This document shows, piece after piece, positions 17,963 through 26,434 of a stretch of 54,987 nucleotides of DNA (within the stretch, counting starts at the first letter, position 1; each line of letters starts with the position of its first letter). The position numbers and the translations under genes were made by a program. The DNA comes from Vibrio variabilis (GTDB taxonomy: Bacteria; Pseudomonadota; Gammaproteobacteria; Enterobacterales; Vibrionaceae): the NCBI RefSeq assembly GCF_003263785.1, contig NZ_JYJK01000072.1:1-54987 (forward strand), read 5' to 3'. The notes beneath the pieces were generated by a model that ran no database searches, had not been told where the DNA came from, and saw only the letters and a program-made list of their open reading frames with translations.

Positions 17963-19276
17963 ATGAAGCACATTCTTTCTTTGGCTATTCCTCTTATTAT
18001 CTCTCAACTTATCTCAATGGCGTTGGTATTAACGGATGTCTGGATGATGGCCAAACTCAGCGTGGAAGATCTTGCAGGCGGCGGATTGGGCGCGTCCGTA
18101 TATACATTCGTTTTTCTGGTTGCAGGAAGCATCGTTGGCTGCGTAGCAAACCTAATTGCGATAGCCCACGGGCAAAGCGTCGCAAGGCCGTCCTTTGGCA
18201 GACAGCAAATACGTTTTGCCATTAAGGGCGCTCTTATTCTCTCTATCGTAATAACCGCACTTGCTAGTCTGACTCTTAATCTCACAGGTGAGTTACTGGT
18301 CGTAGCAAAACAGCCCGTTGACGCCATTCCGATCGCTACCAACTATCTCGATGCTCTCAAATGGGCCATGTTACCTACCCTGCTCTTATTGATCTTGCGC
18401 GGTCTGACGAGCACATTTGGCGATGCAAAGTCAGTAATGTGGATGTCCCTCGCCACTGTCGTACTCAACGTACCGCTAAGCTATTGGTTTGCTTTTACAC
18501 TTAAAGGTGGAATTGCCGGGCTTGGTTGGGGTACAACTCTAGCGGCAACATTAATTCTGTTTGCATACGGTGCGTGGGTGTTTCGTCAAGAAAAGTACTA
18601 TCGGTTCGCGCCGTGGAAACGGATGTCAGAGTATTCATGGCGCTTAACACTCCCGCTGTTATCTCTCGGCTTACCTATCGCCGTTGCTAGTGCATTAGAA
18701 CTCAGCCTGATTTATGGTAGTACCATACTCGCAGGCATGCTTGGCGTGACAGCACTGGCGCTGCACCAAGTGCTCCTTCAATGCTTGAACTTTAGTTTCA
18801 ACATTAATTTTGGCTTTTCCCAAGCCGCTGCAATTTTGACAGGCAAAGACTTTGGTCAAGATCGCTTTGAAAGCATCAAAATGACAGCACGCAGGAGTTT
18901 CATTCTAGTCACATTGATCAGCGCAGTATTGGCGATAACGTTTAGTACCTGGCCTCACCTTATCGCTGACATCTTTCAACTTGATGGTTCAAATGACAAC
19001 CTTAGCAATCAGCTTGCTTCTATCATTTGGGTTGTTGCACTTTGCTTCATGGTCGATGGTTGGCAACTCCTTGCCATGAACCTGTTGCGTGGTATGAAAA
19101 TCGTAACTGTGCCAATGATAATAACCGCTATTGGTTATTGGGGCTTTGGTATCAGCAGTGCGTGGTGGCTGATGGCACACTTCCAATTAGCGGGCGTCTG
19201 GGGCGGCGTTGCAATTGGCCTCGCGGCGACAGGCATAATGCTAATAGGGCTGCTAGCCGTTTCCTTCAGGCGTTGA
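17963..19276 (+). CDS. MATE family multidrug/toxin efflux transporter
   Basis: About 437 residues and 12 predicted membrane helices, with the MATE repeat pattern (PLIISQLISMALVLTDVWMM in the first bundle, PLLSLGLPIAVASALELSLI at the start of the second). MATE proteins export cationic compounds by sodium or proton antiport. The ATG at 17963 gives the typical start MKHILSLAIPLIISQ. The frame is open upstream to 17894 but adds a Cys-rich segment unlike the family. The 3' end may overlap the corrected end of the convergent OsmC-like gene. Confidence 0.88.
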   Translation: MKHILSLAIPLIISQLISMALVLTDVWMMAKLSVEDLAGGGLGASVYTFVFLVAGSIVGCVANLIAIAHGQSVARPSFGRQQIRFAIKGALILSIVITALASLTLNLTGELLVVAKQPVDAIPIATNYLDALKWAMLPTLLLLILRGLTSTFGDAKSVMWMSLATVVLNVPLSYWFAFTLKGGIAGLGWGTTLAATLILFAYGAWVFRQEKYYRFAPWKRMSEYSWRLTLPLLSLGLPIAVASALELSLIYGSTILAGMLGVTALALHQVLLQCLNFSFNINFGFSQAAAILTGKDFGQDRFESIKMTARRSFILVTLISAVLAITFSTWPHLIADIFQLDGSNDNLSNQLASIIWVVALCFMVDGWQLLAMNLLRGMKIVTVPMIITAIGYWGFGISSAWWLMAHFQLAGVWGGVAIGLAATGIMLIGLLAVSFRR

Positions 19277-19296
19277 GTGATGGCTCCAACCGTAAC

Positions 19297-19677
19297 TCAA
19301 AAACTTCCAGAAACACTGTTACTAATTGTGCATATTTTCTTTGCGTCTTTGAATAACGTTTCTGCAAGCTCTCGGTCTGGATGAATGCTGTTACTTAACT
19401 GGATGTCATAGTGGGTAAAATGAGCCGGCAGAAACTCACCCTTGTGCCCAGTAATTTGGAGATGAAATGGATGTATTTCGTTTTTTCTTCGAAGCGCAAG
19501 CTTTTGCAAAGAGATAGCCATACAAGAGCCAATTGAATACAGAAAAGTCTCTGCGGGATTATCTAAAACGGGAGCGACTGAAAGCTCACTAAGTACACGG
19601 CCATACCTTAGACCTTTATGCTCATCGAACGAGACAAATATAGGGCCTTCACTCGATGGCTTAACTCTCAACGTCAT
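19297..19677 (-). CDS. OsmC-like thiol peroxidase family protein (C-terminus probably frameshifted)
   Basis: 126 residues as read, with the two OsmC-family cysteine sites (GSCMAIS and KKICTISNSVSG), which reduce organic hydroperoxides in the family. The final strand normal in OsmC is missing as read. Deleting one T from the minus-strand T5 (plus A-run 19299-19303) extends the protein with SFELRLEPSLNA to a stop at 19266, matching the family pattern and a 136-residue length. The start at 19677 has GGAGAAGGA just upstream; an upstream in-frame ATG (19707) is less likely. Confidence 0.78.
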   Translation of the reverse strand: MTLRVKPSSEGPIFVSFDEHKGLRYGRVLSELSVAPVLDNPAETFLYSIGSCMAISLQKLALRRKNEIHPFHLQITGHKGEFLPAHFTHYDIQLSNSIHPDRELAETLFKDAKKICTISNSVSGSF

Positions 19678-19798
19678 GTCCTTCTCCATTTGCGTCTGTC
19701 TAGGCAAACACTAATGGATCTTTTTGTTGTTGTACATCTTAGTCATCGGTGCCTAGAAGCACGATAAACGGCCGTGTTCCAGATACTAGTCTGTATAA

Positions 19799-19828
19799 AA
19801 CCAAGCACTCCATCAGGAGTGCTTGGTT
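19799..19828 (-). terminator. Terminator of the PL15 lyase gene
   Basis: A perfect 13-bp stem, AACCAAGCACTCC / GGAGTGCTTGGTT, has a 4-nt loop and is followed on the minus strand by TTTTAT. It starts about 30 nt beyond the lyase stop. Confidence 0.85.
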
Positions 19829-19859
19829 TCTGTGTTGTTTCAAACGGAATTTGAGCAAC

Positions 19860-21938
19860 CTAAAGCTCGACCGATACCATTTCACCATCCACTGTTAACT
19901 CAAGAGTATCGCCGACTAGCTTGTGAGACACTTCCACTTGCTGACCTTCGTTCTTGTTTGGAACAAGTAAAGTCAGAATGTTGTGCTCTTTCGCGGCACC
20001 GAACCCAACTTCCACGTGGCGGTGGATTTCAAGATCTTGGTACTCGTATGGGTCAACCTCGCCAAAGCCTTCAACATTCTTCACAGACAGAATGTTGTCT
20101 TGGGATTCGTTGATAAAGTTTACGTCTAGGTGTGCTACTTCGCCTTGAATGGTGAATGACTTGTCAGCCACTTCGTTAGCGAATGTGGTGTGCATTAACC
20201 ATGTCATGTCCTTCTCTTCAGATAGAGAAGCCTTGTCTTGCATCACGAATACTTTGCCCTTCACAAACCAGATCTTACGCTTGTAAGACTCAATTTCAGG
20301 AACAAAGTACTTGTAAGATGCGGTTGCGTCACCTTCTACCATCTTCACATCAGATTCTGTGTCGTAATCGGTGATCTGACCGCCAGCTTCAATACAGAAG
20401 CGATCTTGGTGACCTTCGTAGCCTGTGTTTTTGTTCTCACCGTACTGACCTTTACCACCAAATAGAGGCAGGTTCTTAGAGAACGTTTGACGACGCCACT
20501 TAGTGTGCATATCCACACCGAAGCCACCATAGTAGCCAGTAATCGCTGCTAGCGTCTCTCCGAATGCATGTAGAGTGAACGCATTCTGGTCACCGTGTGA
20601 GTGAGAGATAGAACCGAACGGAGAACACTTAAATACCATATGGATATGGTTATCACGCTCAGTCATCTTGTTATGGAACGCTGCCCAACCAGTGATTGGG
20701 AATACTTTCAATAGTGGATCGTTTGAAGGCGCTTGCTCTTCTGGAGCATCCCATAGAATGTTGAAGCGCAGATCGTCGTAACCAAAGTCCCACCAGCCAA
20801 AGTTATAAAACTTCGTGTGCGCTTCAGTATCGCGACCTTTAAGCTGGTTGTAGTACCAAACGTACTCCGGCTTTTGGTTAACACCTGCGTAGTGCTTGAT
20901 GTTGTATGCCAACTTAAGACCCGGGAAATCACCGATTGAAGACTGGTCACAGAAGCTCGCGCGCTTAGAGTGAACAGGCATGCAATACAGCGGGAAGTCA
21001 CCTGTGTTCTCGTAGAATGTCTTATTGAACATATCTACGCCACAGTAAGCTTTCAATAGGTCGAATGCTTCGCCTAGGAATGCAGTTTGCGTATTCCAGT
21101 AATCAGGACCTTCTGCCCAACCGCCATCTTCACCGCCCCATGGTGGGTAGTGTACTGCGTAGTATTCCAATGCGTACGCAATGTACTCACCCGCTTTCGG
21201 GTGGTCATGATATAGCGCGATACAGGTCGGGATGATAGCAGAAGAGATAGAACGAACACCGTGGCTATTCAGTGGGTTGTTGAGTAGATCAACCGTTACT
21301 TTTAGGTGGTGCATGATTTCGTCTAGACGCTCGATCAGTGCATCTTGAACTTGCTGACGCTCTTCATCTGTGAAATAAGCGTGTAGCCAATCGTAACCCC
21401 AAGCCATTGCTGCGATAACGCGGAAAGCGGCTTCGTCGTTATAACCACGAGAAGTCACACCTTCAGGATCGTAAGTAGACAGCTTCAACGTCCACGCTTT
21501 TGCTTTCGCGATCAGATCTTCATCTTCTTTAACGATACCCGCGATAGCAAGGTTACGAGTTGCGTTTAGAGCCATTTGGCAATCAACGTACATTTGACGC
21601 CAGTATGGACGCCATAGAGACGCCTTACCAACGGTCTCTTCTGGATATGGCTTTGGCTCTTCATAAGGCGTGGTATCCAAAAACTTAACCGTTGAGTTGT
21701 TGTAGAAGTCATCGAACATGCAGTGAGATTCATCTGCACGTACAGCCGCTTTAAATGCTTCCAAATCAGCAGACTGGACAAGAAGGCGCGGACGCGCTTC
21801 GCTCAGGTTATCTAGGAATGACAAATCAAAGTCACGTTTTTGTACTTCGATTGGGAGTAGGTCTACAAGGTTACCCGCTGAAGTGTCGTTTTCCAGCTTC
21901 ATCTTCCTGATGGCATCAAGAGATTTTTGGTTGCTCAT
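19860..21938 (-). CDS. Oligoalginate lyase, polysaccharide lyase family 15
   Basis: 692 residues, no signal peptide, so cytoplasmic. Layout as in PL15 exolyases: an N-terminal alpha/alpha barrel (about 1-370, including LNNPLNSHGVRSISSA and PWGGEDGGWAEGPDYWNTQ) and a C-terminal beta-sandwich of the heparinase II/III type (SISHSHGDQNAFTLHAFGE). The family releases unsaturated uronate monomers from alginate oligomers by beta-elimination; these become DEH. It sits next to the SLC5 transporter and PL17 with its own operator (21994-22006) and terminator, so it is a separate unit of the alginate regulon. Intact. Confidence 0.92.
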   Translation of the reverse strand: MSNQKSLDAIRKMKLENDTSAGNLVDLLPIEVQKRDFDLSFLDNLSEARPRLLVQSADLEAFKAAVRADESHCMFDDFYNNSTVKFLDTTPYEEPKPYPEETVGKASLWRPYWRQMYVDCQMALNATRNLAIAGIVKEDEDLIAKAKAWTLKLSTYDPEGVTSRGYNDEAAFRVIAAMAWGYDWLHAYFTDEERQQVQDALIERLDEIMHHLKVTVDLLNNPLNSHGVRSISSAIIPTCIALYHDHPKAGEYIAYALEYYAVHYPPWGGEDGGWAEGPDYWNTQTAFLGEAFDLLKAYCGVDMFNKTFYENTGDFPLYCMPVHSKRASFCDQSSIGDFPGLKLAYNIKHYAGVNQKPEYVWYYNQLKGRDTEAHTKFYNFGWWDFGYDDLRFNILWDAPEEQAPSNDPLLKVFPITGWAAFHNKMTERDNHIHMVFKCSPFGSISHSHGDQNAFTLHAFGETLAAITGYYGGFGVDMHTKWRRQTFSKNLPLFGGKGQYGENKNTGYEGHQDRFCIEAGGQITDYDTESDVKMVEGDATASYKYFVPEIESYKRKIWFVKGKVFVMQDKASLSEEKDMTWLMHTTFANEVADKSFTIQGEVAHLDVNFINESQDNILSVKNVEGFGEVDPYEYQDLEIHRHVEVGFGAAKEHNILTLLVPNKNEGQQVEVSHKLVGDTLELTVDGEMVSVEL

Positions 21939-21993
21939 GCTAACTCTCTTATTTCAAATTGAGTGAAATGGTATGGGAACCAATATACATCTT

Positions 21994-22006
21994 ATTGTAA
22001 TACAAT
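21994..22006. promoter_or_regulatory. Alginate-regulon operator upstream of PL15
   Basis: ATTGTAATACAAT is a perfect palindrome about a central A and the best instance of the recurring motif TTGTAnTACAA. It is centred 62 bp upstream of the lyase ATG and overlaps a plausible -10 (TACAAT). A weak CRP-like sequence (CGTGACCTAGGTTAAG, 22048-22063) lies farther upstream. Likely bound by the GntR regulator at 28740-29456 (inference). Confidence 0.65.
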
Positions 22007-22112
22007 TGAATGGATTTCGCTGTCTAAATGCTATTTTTTGGGAAAATCGTGACCTAGGTTAAGTATTTTCCCTGCCCGTTTAATATCGAGTCTAGACGCT
22101 AATCAGACATAA

Positions 22113-22142
22113 AAAATAGCCGCTAAATCTAGCGGCTATTTT
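22113..22142 (-). terminator. Terminator of the SLC5 transporter gene
   Basis: A 13-bp stem, AAAATAGCCGCTA / TAGCGGCTATTTT, has an AATC loop and flanking A/T runs. It sits 44 nt after the transporter stop on the minus strand. Confidence 0.9.
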
Positions 22143-22185
22143 CTCAGTTAACGTGTTAAATACGTTATGACTTTACATCTACTGT

Positions 22186-23931
22186 TTAGTTAGCAACTGC
22201 TTTCTGTGGCGCTCGCGCTGCGTTCACTAGCAGAACACCAACTGAAAGAACGATAGAGCCACACAAGATGAACAACAAGCGACCTGTTGGTTCGTTTGGA
22301 ATCAGTGCCATAGCTAGGATACCGAAGCCAGCAACGCTGATGAGTTTACCCAACATACCACGTTGTTTGGTGTCTAAGTTTTGCTGCTCTTCTGAGTCTG
22401 CTACTACTGGTGTGTTCCAGTTTTCAAACAGTTTTTCTACTTCAGCTTCGCGCTCAGGCGAGCGGCCTTTGTAAACTAGCGTTGTTGCTAGGAAGAAGCC
22501 ACCGGTTAGCACCACGTGCGCTGCCAAGCTAAGTGCAACTTTCAAGTCACCCCACTCACGGCCAGTCAATGCTTGCTCTAGACCAAACCAGTTTTGAATG
22601 TCTTCTGCAGTTAGTGAGATACCAAAGATGTAAGAAACGAAACCACCAACTACGAGTGTTGCCCAACCCGCCCAATCCGGAGTCTTGCGTACCCACATAC
22701 CGAGTAGTACTGGGATTAGCATTGGGAAGCCAATCAATGCACCCACGTTTAATACGATGTCGAATAGGCTCAAGTGACGTAGTGAGTTAATGAACAGACC
22801 AATACCGATAATGATGAAGCCCATGATGATAGTCGTCACTTTACTCACGACAACCAGCTCTTTTTGGCTCGCTTGAGGACGAACAATCGGGCTGTAGAAG
22901 TTCATGACAAAGATACCAGCGTTACGGTTCAAACCAGAGTCCATTGAAGACATGGTTGCCGCGAACATTGCAGACATCAGTAGACCAACCATACCTGCTG
23001 GCATGACATTCTGTACAAACGCTAGGTAAGCTGCATCACCACCCACTGAACCATATTGGTCAGCGAAATCTGGCATAAACGCACTTACGTACCATGGTGG
23101 TAGGAACCAAATGATTGGACCAACAATCATAAGAACACATGCTAGACCTGCAGCTTTACGCGCATTTTCACTGTCTTTAGCACACAGGTAACGGTACGCG
23201 TTGATACTGTTGTTCATTACACCAAACTGCTTGATGAAGATGAACACCACCCAAAGGATAAAGATACTCATGTAGTTTAGGTTGTTACCAACAAAGAACT
23301 CACCGTCGAAATTGCTAACAATGTTACCGATGCCACCACCGTGGAAGTAAGCTGCAATCGCACAGGTAATTGTCACTGCCATGATAACAAGCATCTGCAT
23401 GAAATCTGACGCAACAACCGCCCAAGAACCACCTGTCACTGCCATTAGCATCAACACCAAACCAGTCACAACGATTGTTGCTTCCATTGGGATGTTGAAT
23501 ACCGCTGCGACAAAGATAGCCAAACCATTTAGCCAAATACCAGCAGAGATCAAGCTGTCAGGCATGCCTGCCCAAGTGAAGAACTGCTCTGAAGTTTTAC
23601 CAAATCGTTGGCGAATCGCTTCAATCGCTGTCACTACGCGCAACTGTCGAAACTTTGGAGCGAAGTACAAATAGTTCATGAGGTAGCCAAATGCATTGGC
23701 CAAGAATAGGATTACAACAACGAAACCGTCGCTGAACGCGCGTCCTGCGGCACCTGTAAACGTCCATGCTGAAAATTGCGTCATGAAGGCGGTTGCACCA
23801 ACCATCCACCACAACATCTTACCGCCCCCACGAAAGTAGTCACTAGTTGATGTTGTGAACTTACGGAACATCCATCCAATGGCTACTAAAAAGAAGAAGT
23901 AGGCAAGAACAACAAGAGTATCAATAGTCAT
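22186..23931 (-). CDS. SLC5/SSS-family sodium:oligoalginate (or DEH) symporter
   Basis: About 581 residues with some 14-15 membrane helices. Sodium-solute-symporter features are present, such as GGKMLWWMVGATAFMTQFSA near the N-terminus and the signature segment SSMDSGLNRNAGIFVMNFYS. Similar genes adjoin alginate lyases in Vibrio and move short unsaturated alginate oligomers or DEH across the inner membrane. It is followed by a terminator and preceded by its own operator and CRP-like site, so it is transcribed separately from kdgF-kdgK-eda. The ATG at 23931 (MTIDTLVVLAYFFFL) has AAGG upstream; a start nine codons earlier is also open. Confidence 0.9.
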   Translation of the reverse strand: MTIDTLVVLAYFFFLVAIGWMFRKFTTSTSDYFRGGGKMLWWMVGATAFMTQFSAWTFTGAAGRAFSDGFVVVILFLANAFGYLMNYLYFAPKFRQLRVVTAIEAIRQRFGKTSEQFFTWAGMPDSLISAGIWLNGLAIFVAAVFNIPMEATIVVTGLVLMLMAVTGGSWAVVASDFMQMLVIMAVTITCAIAAYFHGGGIGNIVSNFDGEFFVGNNLNYMSIFILWVVFIFIKQFGVMNNSINAYRYLCAKDSENARKAAGLACVLMIVGPIIWFLPPWYVSAFMPDFADQYGSVGGDAAYLAFVQNVMPAGMVGLLMSAMFAATMSSMDSGLNRNAGIFVMNFYSPIVRPQASQKELVVVSKVTTIIMGFIIIGIGLFINSLRHLSLFDIVLNVGALIGFPMLIPVLLGMWVRKTPDWAGWATLVVGGFVSYIFGISLTAEDIQNWFGLEQALTGREWGDLKVALSLAAHVVLTGGFFLATTLVYKGRSPEREAEVEKLFENWNTPVVADSEEQQNLDTKQRGMLGKLISVAGFGILAMALIPNEPTGRLLFILCGSIVLSVGVLLVNAARAPQKAVAN

Positions 23932-23994
23932 TTTTTCAGCCTTAATTAAGGTTATCAATTTACTGTAGTTAGATTACTCTTTTGCCGGACTTAT

Positions 23995-24005
23995 TTGTAC
24001 TACAA
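23995..24005. promoter_or_regulatory. Alginate-regulon operator upstream of SLC5 transporter
   Basis: TTGTACTACAA is a perfect 11-bp palindrome about a central C, centred 69 bp upstream of the transporter ATG. It is one of the strongest copies of the shared motif. Confidence 0.65.
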
Positions 24006-24016
24006 TATGTCCAATG

Positions 24017-24032
24017 TGTGATCTAAAACAAA
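24017..24032. promoter_or_regulatory. CRP-like site upstream of SLC5 transporter
   Basis: TGTGATCTAAAACAAA matches the left CRP half-site (TGTGA) with a weak right half. It lies about 25 bp from the operator on the promoter-distal side. TGTGATCTAAA recurs beside the kdgF operator. Confidence 0.45.
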
Positions 24033-24197
24033 GGTTTTCGACTTTCTAAAACGCCCCAAAATACTCACAAAGCCTTTTAAAATTGATGTAAGGACACAAA
24101 TACAGAGTCACCACAAAAGCAACATTTAATCATACAATACCAAGTCCAAATTGTAACAAAGTGCTGCTTAATCCTAGTTACTAAAGACGCCAAAAAC

Positions 24198-24225
24198 AAA
24201 AAAGCGAGCTATCAAAACTCGCTTT
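24198..24225 (-). terminator. Terminator of the kdgF-kdgK-eda unit
   Basis: The stem AAAGCGAG (24201-24208) / CTCGCTTT (24218-24225) has a 9-nt loop and a minus-strand T-rich tail, 22 nt past the inferred eda stop. Confidence 0.8.
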
Positions 24226-24246
24226 CACTCATAGGACTTAATTTGC

Positions 24247-24869
24247 TTAGTTCACGTGCTCTACTGCCGCTTTCACCAAGGCACCCAGCTCGTCCCACTT
24301 ACCTTCATCCATCAGCTTGGTTGGAACCATCCAAGTCCCCCACATGCAAGAACTGATGAAATAGATAAGTAGTCGTCAACATTGTTCAAGCTAACGCCAC
24401 CCGTTGGCATAAAGTTTACTGGGTAAACCGCTGACAACGCTTTAAGCATGCCAACACCACCCGAAGGCTCTGCTGGGAAGAATTTTAATGTACGAAGACC
24501 CATTTCCATCGCTTGCTCAACCAGACTTGGGTTGTTCACTCCAGGGACAATCGCCACACCTTTATCAATACAGTATTGAACAGTGCGAGGGTTGAACCCT
24601 GGGCTTACGATAAAATCAACACCAGCCTCAATTGACGCATCAACCTGTTCATTAGTCAGTACCGTGCCAGAACCGATAAGCATTTCTGGAAAGGCTTCGC
24701 GCATTGCTTTGATTGCATCAATTGCACACTCTGTACGCAGCGTGATCTCTGCACATGGCATACCGTTTTCTACTAACGCACGACCAAGTGGAATAGCGTG
24801 TTCAACTTTGTTAATGGCAATTACTGGGATAACTTTTAGGTTTGCTAGTTGTTCGTTTAACGTTGTCAT
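24247..24869 (-). pseudogene. eda: KDPG aldolase (Eda), frameshifted near the 3' end
   Basis: A class I aldolase of the alginate/Entner-Doudoroff route: 2-keto-3-deoxy-6-phosphogluconate to pyruvate plus glyceraldehyde-3-phosphate. The core is intact: AEITLRTE (catalytic Glu region), GSGTVLT, FIVSPGFNP, FFPAEPSGG with the Schiff-base Lys just before it, and FMPTGGVS. After LACGG the reading frame shifts to a short wrong tail. Inserting one base in or after the run at 24337-24341 restores LACGGTWMVPTKLMDEGKWD and a stop at 24247, for 207 residues, the normal length. The start is taken at 24869 (MTTLNEQL). Last gene of the kdgF-kdgK-eda unit. Confidence 0.87.
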
Positions 24870-24922
24870 AATTTTCAAACTCGTTTTCTAGAAAAGCCCG
24901 CAGTAATGCGAGCCTTTGGGAT

Positions 24923-25855
24923 TTATAGGGATAGTTCTGGCATTTCAGACAGAGGAATGATCGCACCTTTGTGCTGAATGACTTGCCCTGCCATGCAGTG
25001 TCCGCTAAATGCAGACTCTTGTGCGTTACCGCCTGTTAAGCGTTTCGCAAGGAAACCTGCACTGAAAGAATCGCCAGCAGCGGTGGTATCGATAACATTC
25101 GACACGGGGTTTGGTGCAACAAACTCACGCTTGTCACCTTCAACCACCAAGCAAGCTTCCGCACCACGCTTGATAACAATCTCTGTTACGCCAAGTCCTG
25201 AAGTACGGCTGATACAGTCATCCAACTCTTCGTCACCGTATAGCGCTTGCTCATCGTCAAATGTCAGCATCGCGATATCCGTCATAGATAGGACTTGCTC
25301 ATACCAATGAATCGCTTCTTGCTCGCCACTCCAAAGCTTAGGACGGTAGTTGTTATCAAAGAATACTTTGCCACCGCGCTCTTTGAATTGCTTTAGAGTC
25401 TCTATCAGCTTTTCACGACCAACTGGCGTAAGAATTGCCAATGTGATGCCGCTTAGATACAGCGCATCGTAACCAAGCAGCTTCTCAACTAAAACGTTTG
25501 ACTCAGGTTGCTCGAAGATGAATTTTGCTGCGGCTTCGTTTCTCCAATAGTGGAAGTAACGCTCGCCCGTTTCATCTGTCTCAATGTAATAGATGCCTGG
25601 GTTCTTGTCTTTGATTTGAAGAACATTAGAGGTATCGATGCCCTCTTTTTGCCAATTGCTAAGCATTTCACCACTGAACTCGTCGTGACCTAATGCCGTT
25701 ACATAGCTGACGTTGACATCATGTGCTCTCGTTAGCCTAGATAGATATAAAGCGGTATTTAGCGTGTCACCACCGAATGTTTGCTGTAGCTGACCGTTTT
25801 TCTTCTGCAGCTCAACCATACACTCGCCAAGGACTGCAATGTTAATATTTTTCAT
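24923..25855 (-). CDS. kdgK: 2-keto-3-deoxygluconate kinase
   Basis: A 310-residue PfkB/ribokinase-family sugar kinase. The N-terminal substrate region (GECMVELQKKNGQLQQTFGGDTLN) is typical of KDG kinases, and the C-terminal signature DTTAAGDSFSAGF carries the catalytic Asp. It phosphorylates KDG, made from DEH by the reductase, to KDPG, the substrate of Eda encoded 53 bp downstream. It lies 34 bp downstream of the kdgF remnant, so the three genes probably share a transcript. Intact. Confidence 0.93.
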   Translation of the reverse strand: MKNINIAVLGECMVELQKKNGQLQQTFGGDTLNTALYLSRLTRAHDVNVSYVTALGHDEFSGEMLSNWQKEGIDTSNVLQIKDKNPGIYYIETDETGERYFHYWRNEAAAKFIFEQPESNVLVEKLLGYDALYLSGITLAILTPVGREKLIETLKQFKERGGKVFFDNNYRPKLWSGEQEAIHWYEQVLSMTDIAMLTFDDEQALYGDEELDDCISRTSGLGVTEIVIKRGAEACLVVEGDKREFVAPNPVSNVIDTTAAGDSFSAGFLAKRLTGGNAQESAFSGHCMAGQVIQHKGAIIPLSEMPELSL

Positions 25856-25889
25856 GGTGTTACCTTTGCAACAGTGATTTCTTAATCGA

Positions 25890-26042
25890 TTATTTCAAAA
25901 AGTCTTCGCGAGCAGGGTTAAAGATATCTAGAGGAATACTGTCTTGCTCTAACGCAACGGCGCCGTACATCGCTAGTTTGCGCTTAATATCATCGCCTAG
26001 ATCGACCCACTGGTGCTCTTCTTTGATAAAGAAAGGGTTCAT
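25890..26042 (-). pseudogene. kdgF: Internally deleted KdgF (cupin) remnant, 50 codons
   Basis: A 50-residue open frame with a good Shine-Dalgarno (GGAGA, 7 bases before the ATG). Residues 1-23 (MNPFFIKEEHQWVDLGDDIK...) resemble the N-terminus of KdgF cupins and residues about 26-50 (GAVALEQDSIPLDIFNPARE) resemble their C-terminal strand. The ~110-residue family normally has 60 or so residues between, with the metal-binding histidines; these are absent. Intact KdgF speeds linearisation of unsaturated uronates to DEH precursors. The join is in frame, so the peptide may still be made, but it cannot form a cupin. It is the first gene of the unit with kdgK and eda. The comparison with KdgF is from memory of the family. 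Confidence 0.72.
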
Positions 26043-26106
26043 AATGGTTCTCCACTTTAGATTCACCCTAAGTTTAACTGTTATGTACTATAACCCAAAA
26101 AATTAT

Positions 26107-26117
26107 TTGTAATACAA
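26107..26117. promoter_or_regulatory. Alginate-regulon operator upstream of kdgF unit
   Basis: TTGTAATACAA is a perfect palindrome centred 70 bp upstream of the kdgF ATG, almost the same distance as at the transporter gene. Confidence 0.65.
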
Positions 26118-26131
26118 TATACCTACAAATC

Positions 26132-26147
26132 TGTGATCTAAATCAAC
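26132..26147. promoter_or_regulatory. CRP-like site upstream of kdgF unit
   Basis: TGTGATCTAAATCAAC compares with TGTGA-N6-TCACA: the left half is perfect and the right half begins TCA. It lies 27 bp beyond the operator. Confidence 0.55.
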
Positions 26148-26249
26148 ATACAGACAGAAACATCAAGAGCTTTTCCTTGAATACAATTCGCCACACAGAG
26201 TCGACGAATCAAACACAACCAATAATAAACAATAACTTACAGTCCCAAC

Positions 26250-26265
26250 CGTGATTTCGGTCATC
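26250..26265. promoter_or_regulatory. CRP-like site upstream of PL17
   Basis: CGTGATTTCGGTCATC has four of five left-half bases (CGTGA) and TCA on the right with correct 6-bp spacing. It is centred about 47 bp upstream of the PL17 operator. Confidence 0.45.
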
Positions 26266-26299
26266 ATTCTCTGGTCTTCAAGTGGGATTTAAGATGCTA

Positions 26300-26310
26300 T
26301 TGTATTACTA
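26300..26310. promoter_or_regulatory. Alginate-regulon operator upstream of PL17
   Basis: TTGTATTACTA matches 10 of 11 positions of the shared palindrome. It is centred 130 bp upstream of the PL17 ATG, with TATATT just downstream as a possible -10. Confidence 0.55.
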
Positions 26311-26434
26311 TTATATTCAACAGCTAATTTGTGAGTAAGATTCGGCCGCACATGCAGTCGATTTCGCTCCAAGCAATCAACAGGATTGGTCACAGCGCTT
26401 GTTTCGCGCGCCAATCCATCTAGGAGAAACAGTA

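Larger units (their letters stand above)
23932..24246. other. Intergenic region eda / SLC5 transporter
   Basis: About 315 bases holding the eda terminator (24198-24225), an operator (23995-24005) and a CRP-like site (24017-24032) for the transporter. No gene is seen. Confidence 0.6.
26043..26434. other. Divergent promoter region kdgF-kdgK-eda / PL17
   Basis: A 392-bp gene-free control region. It holds one operator and one CRP-like site for each direction, arranged with the CRP sites inside and the operators nearer the genes: operator 26107, CRP 26132, CRP 26250, operator 26300. Confidence 0.65.
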
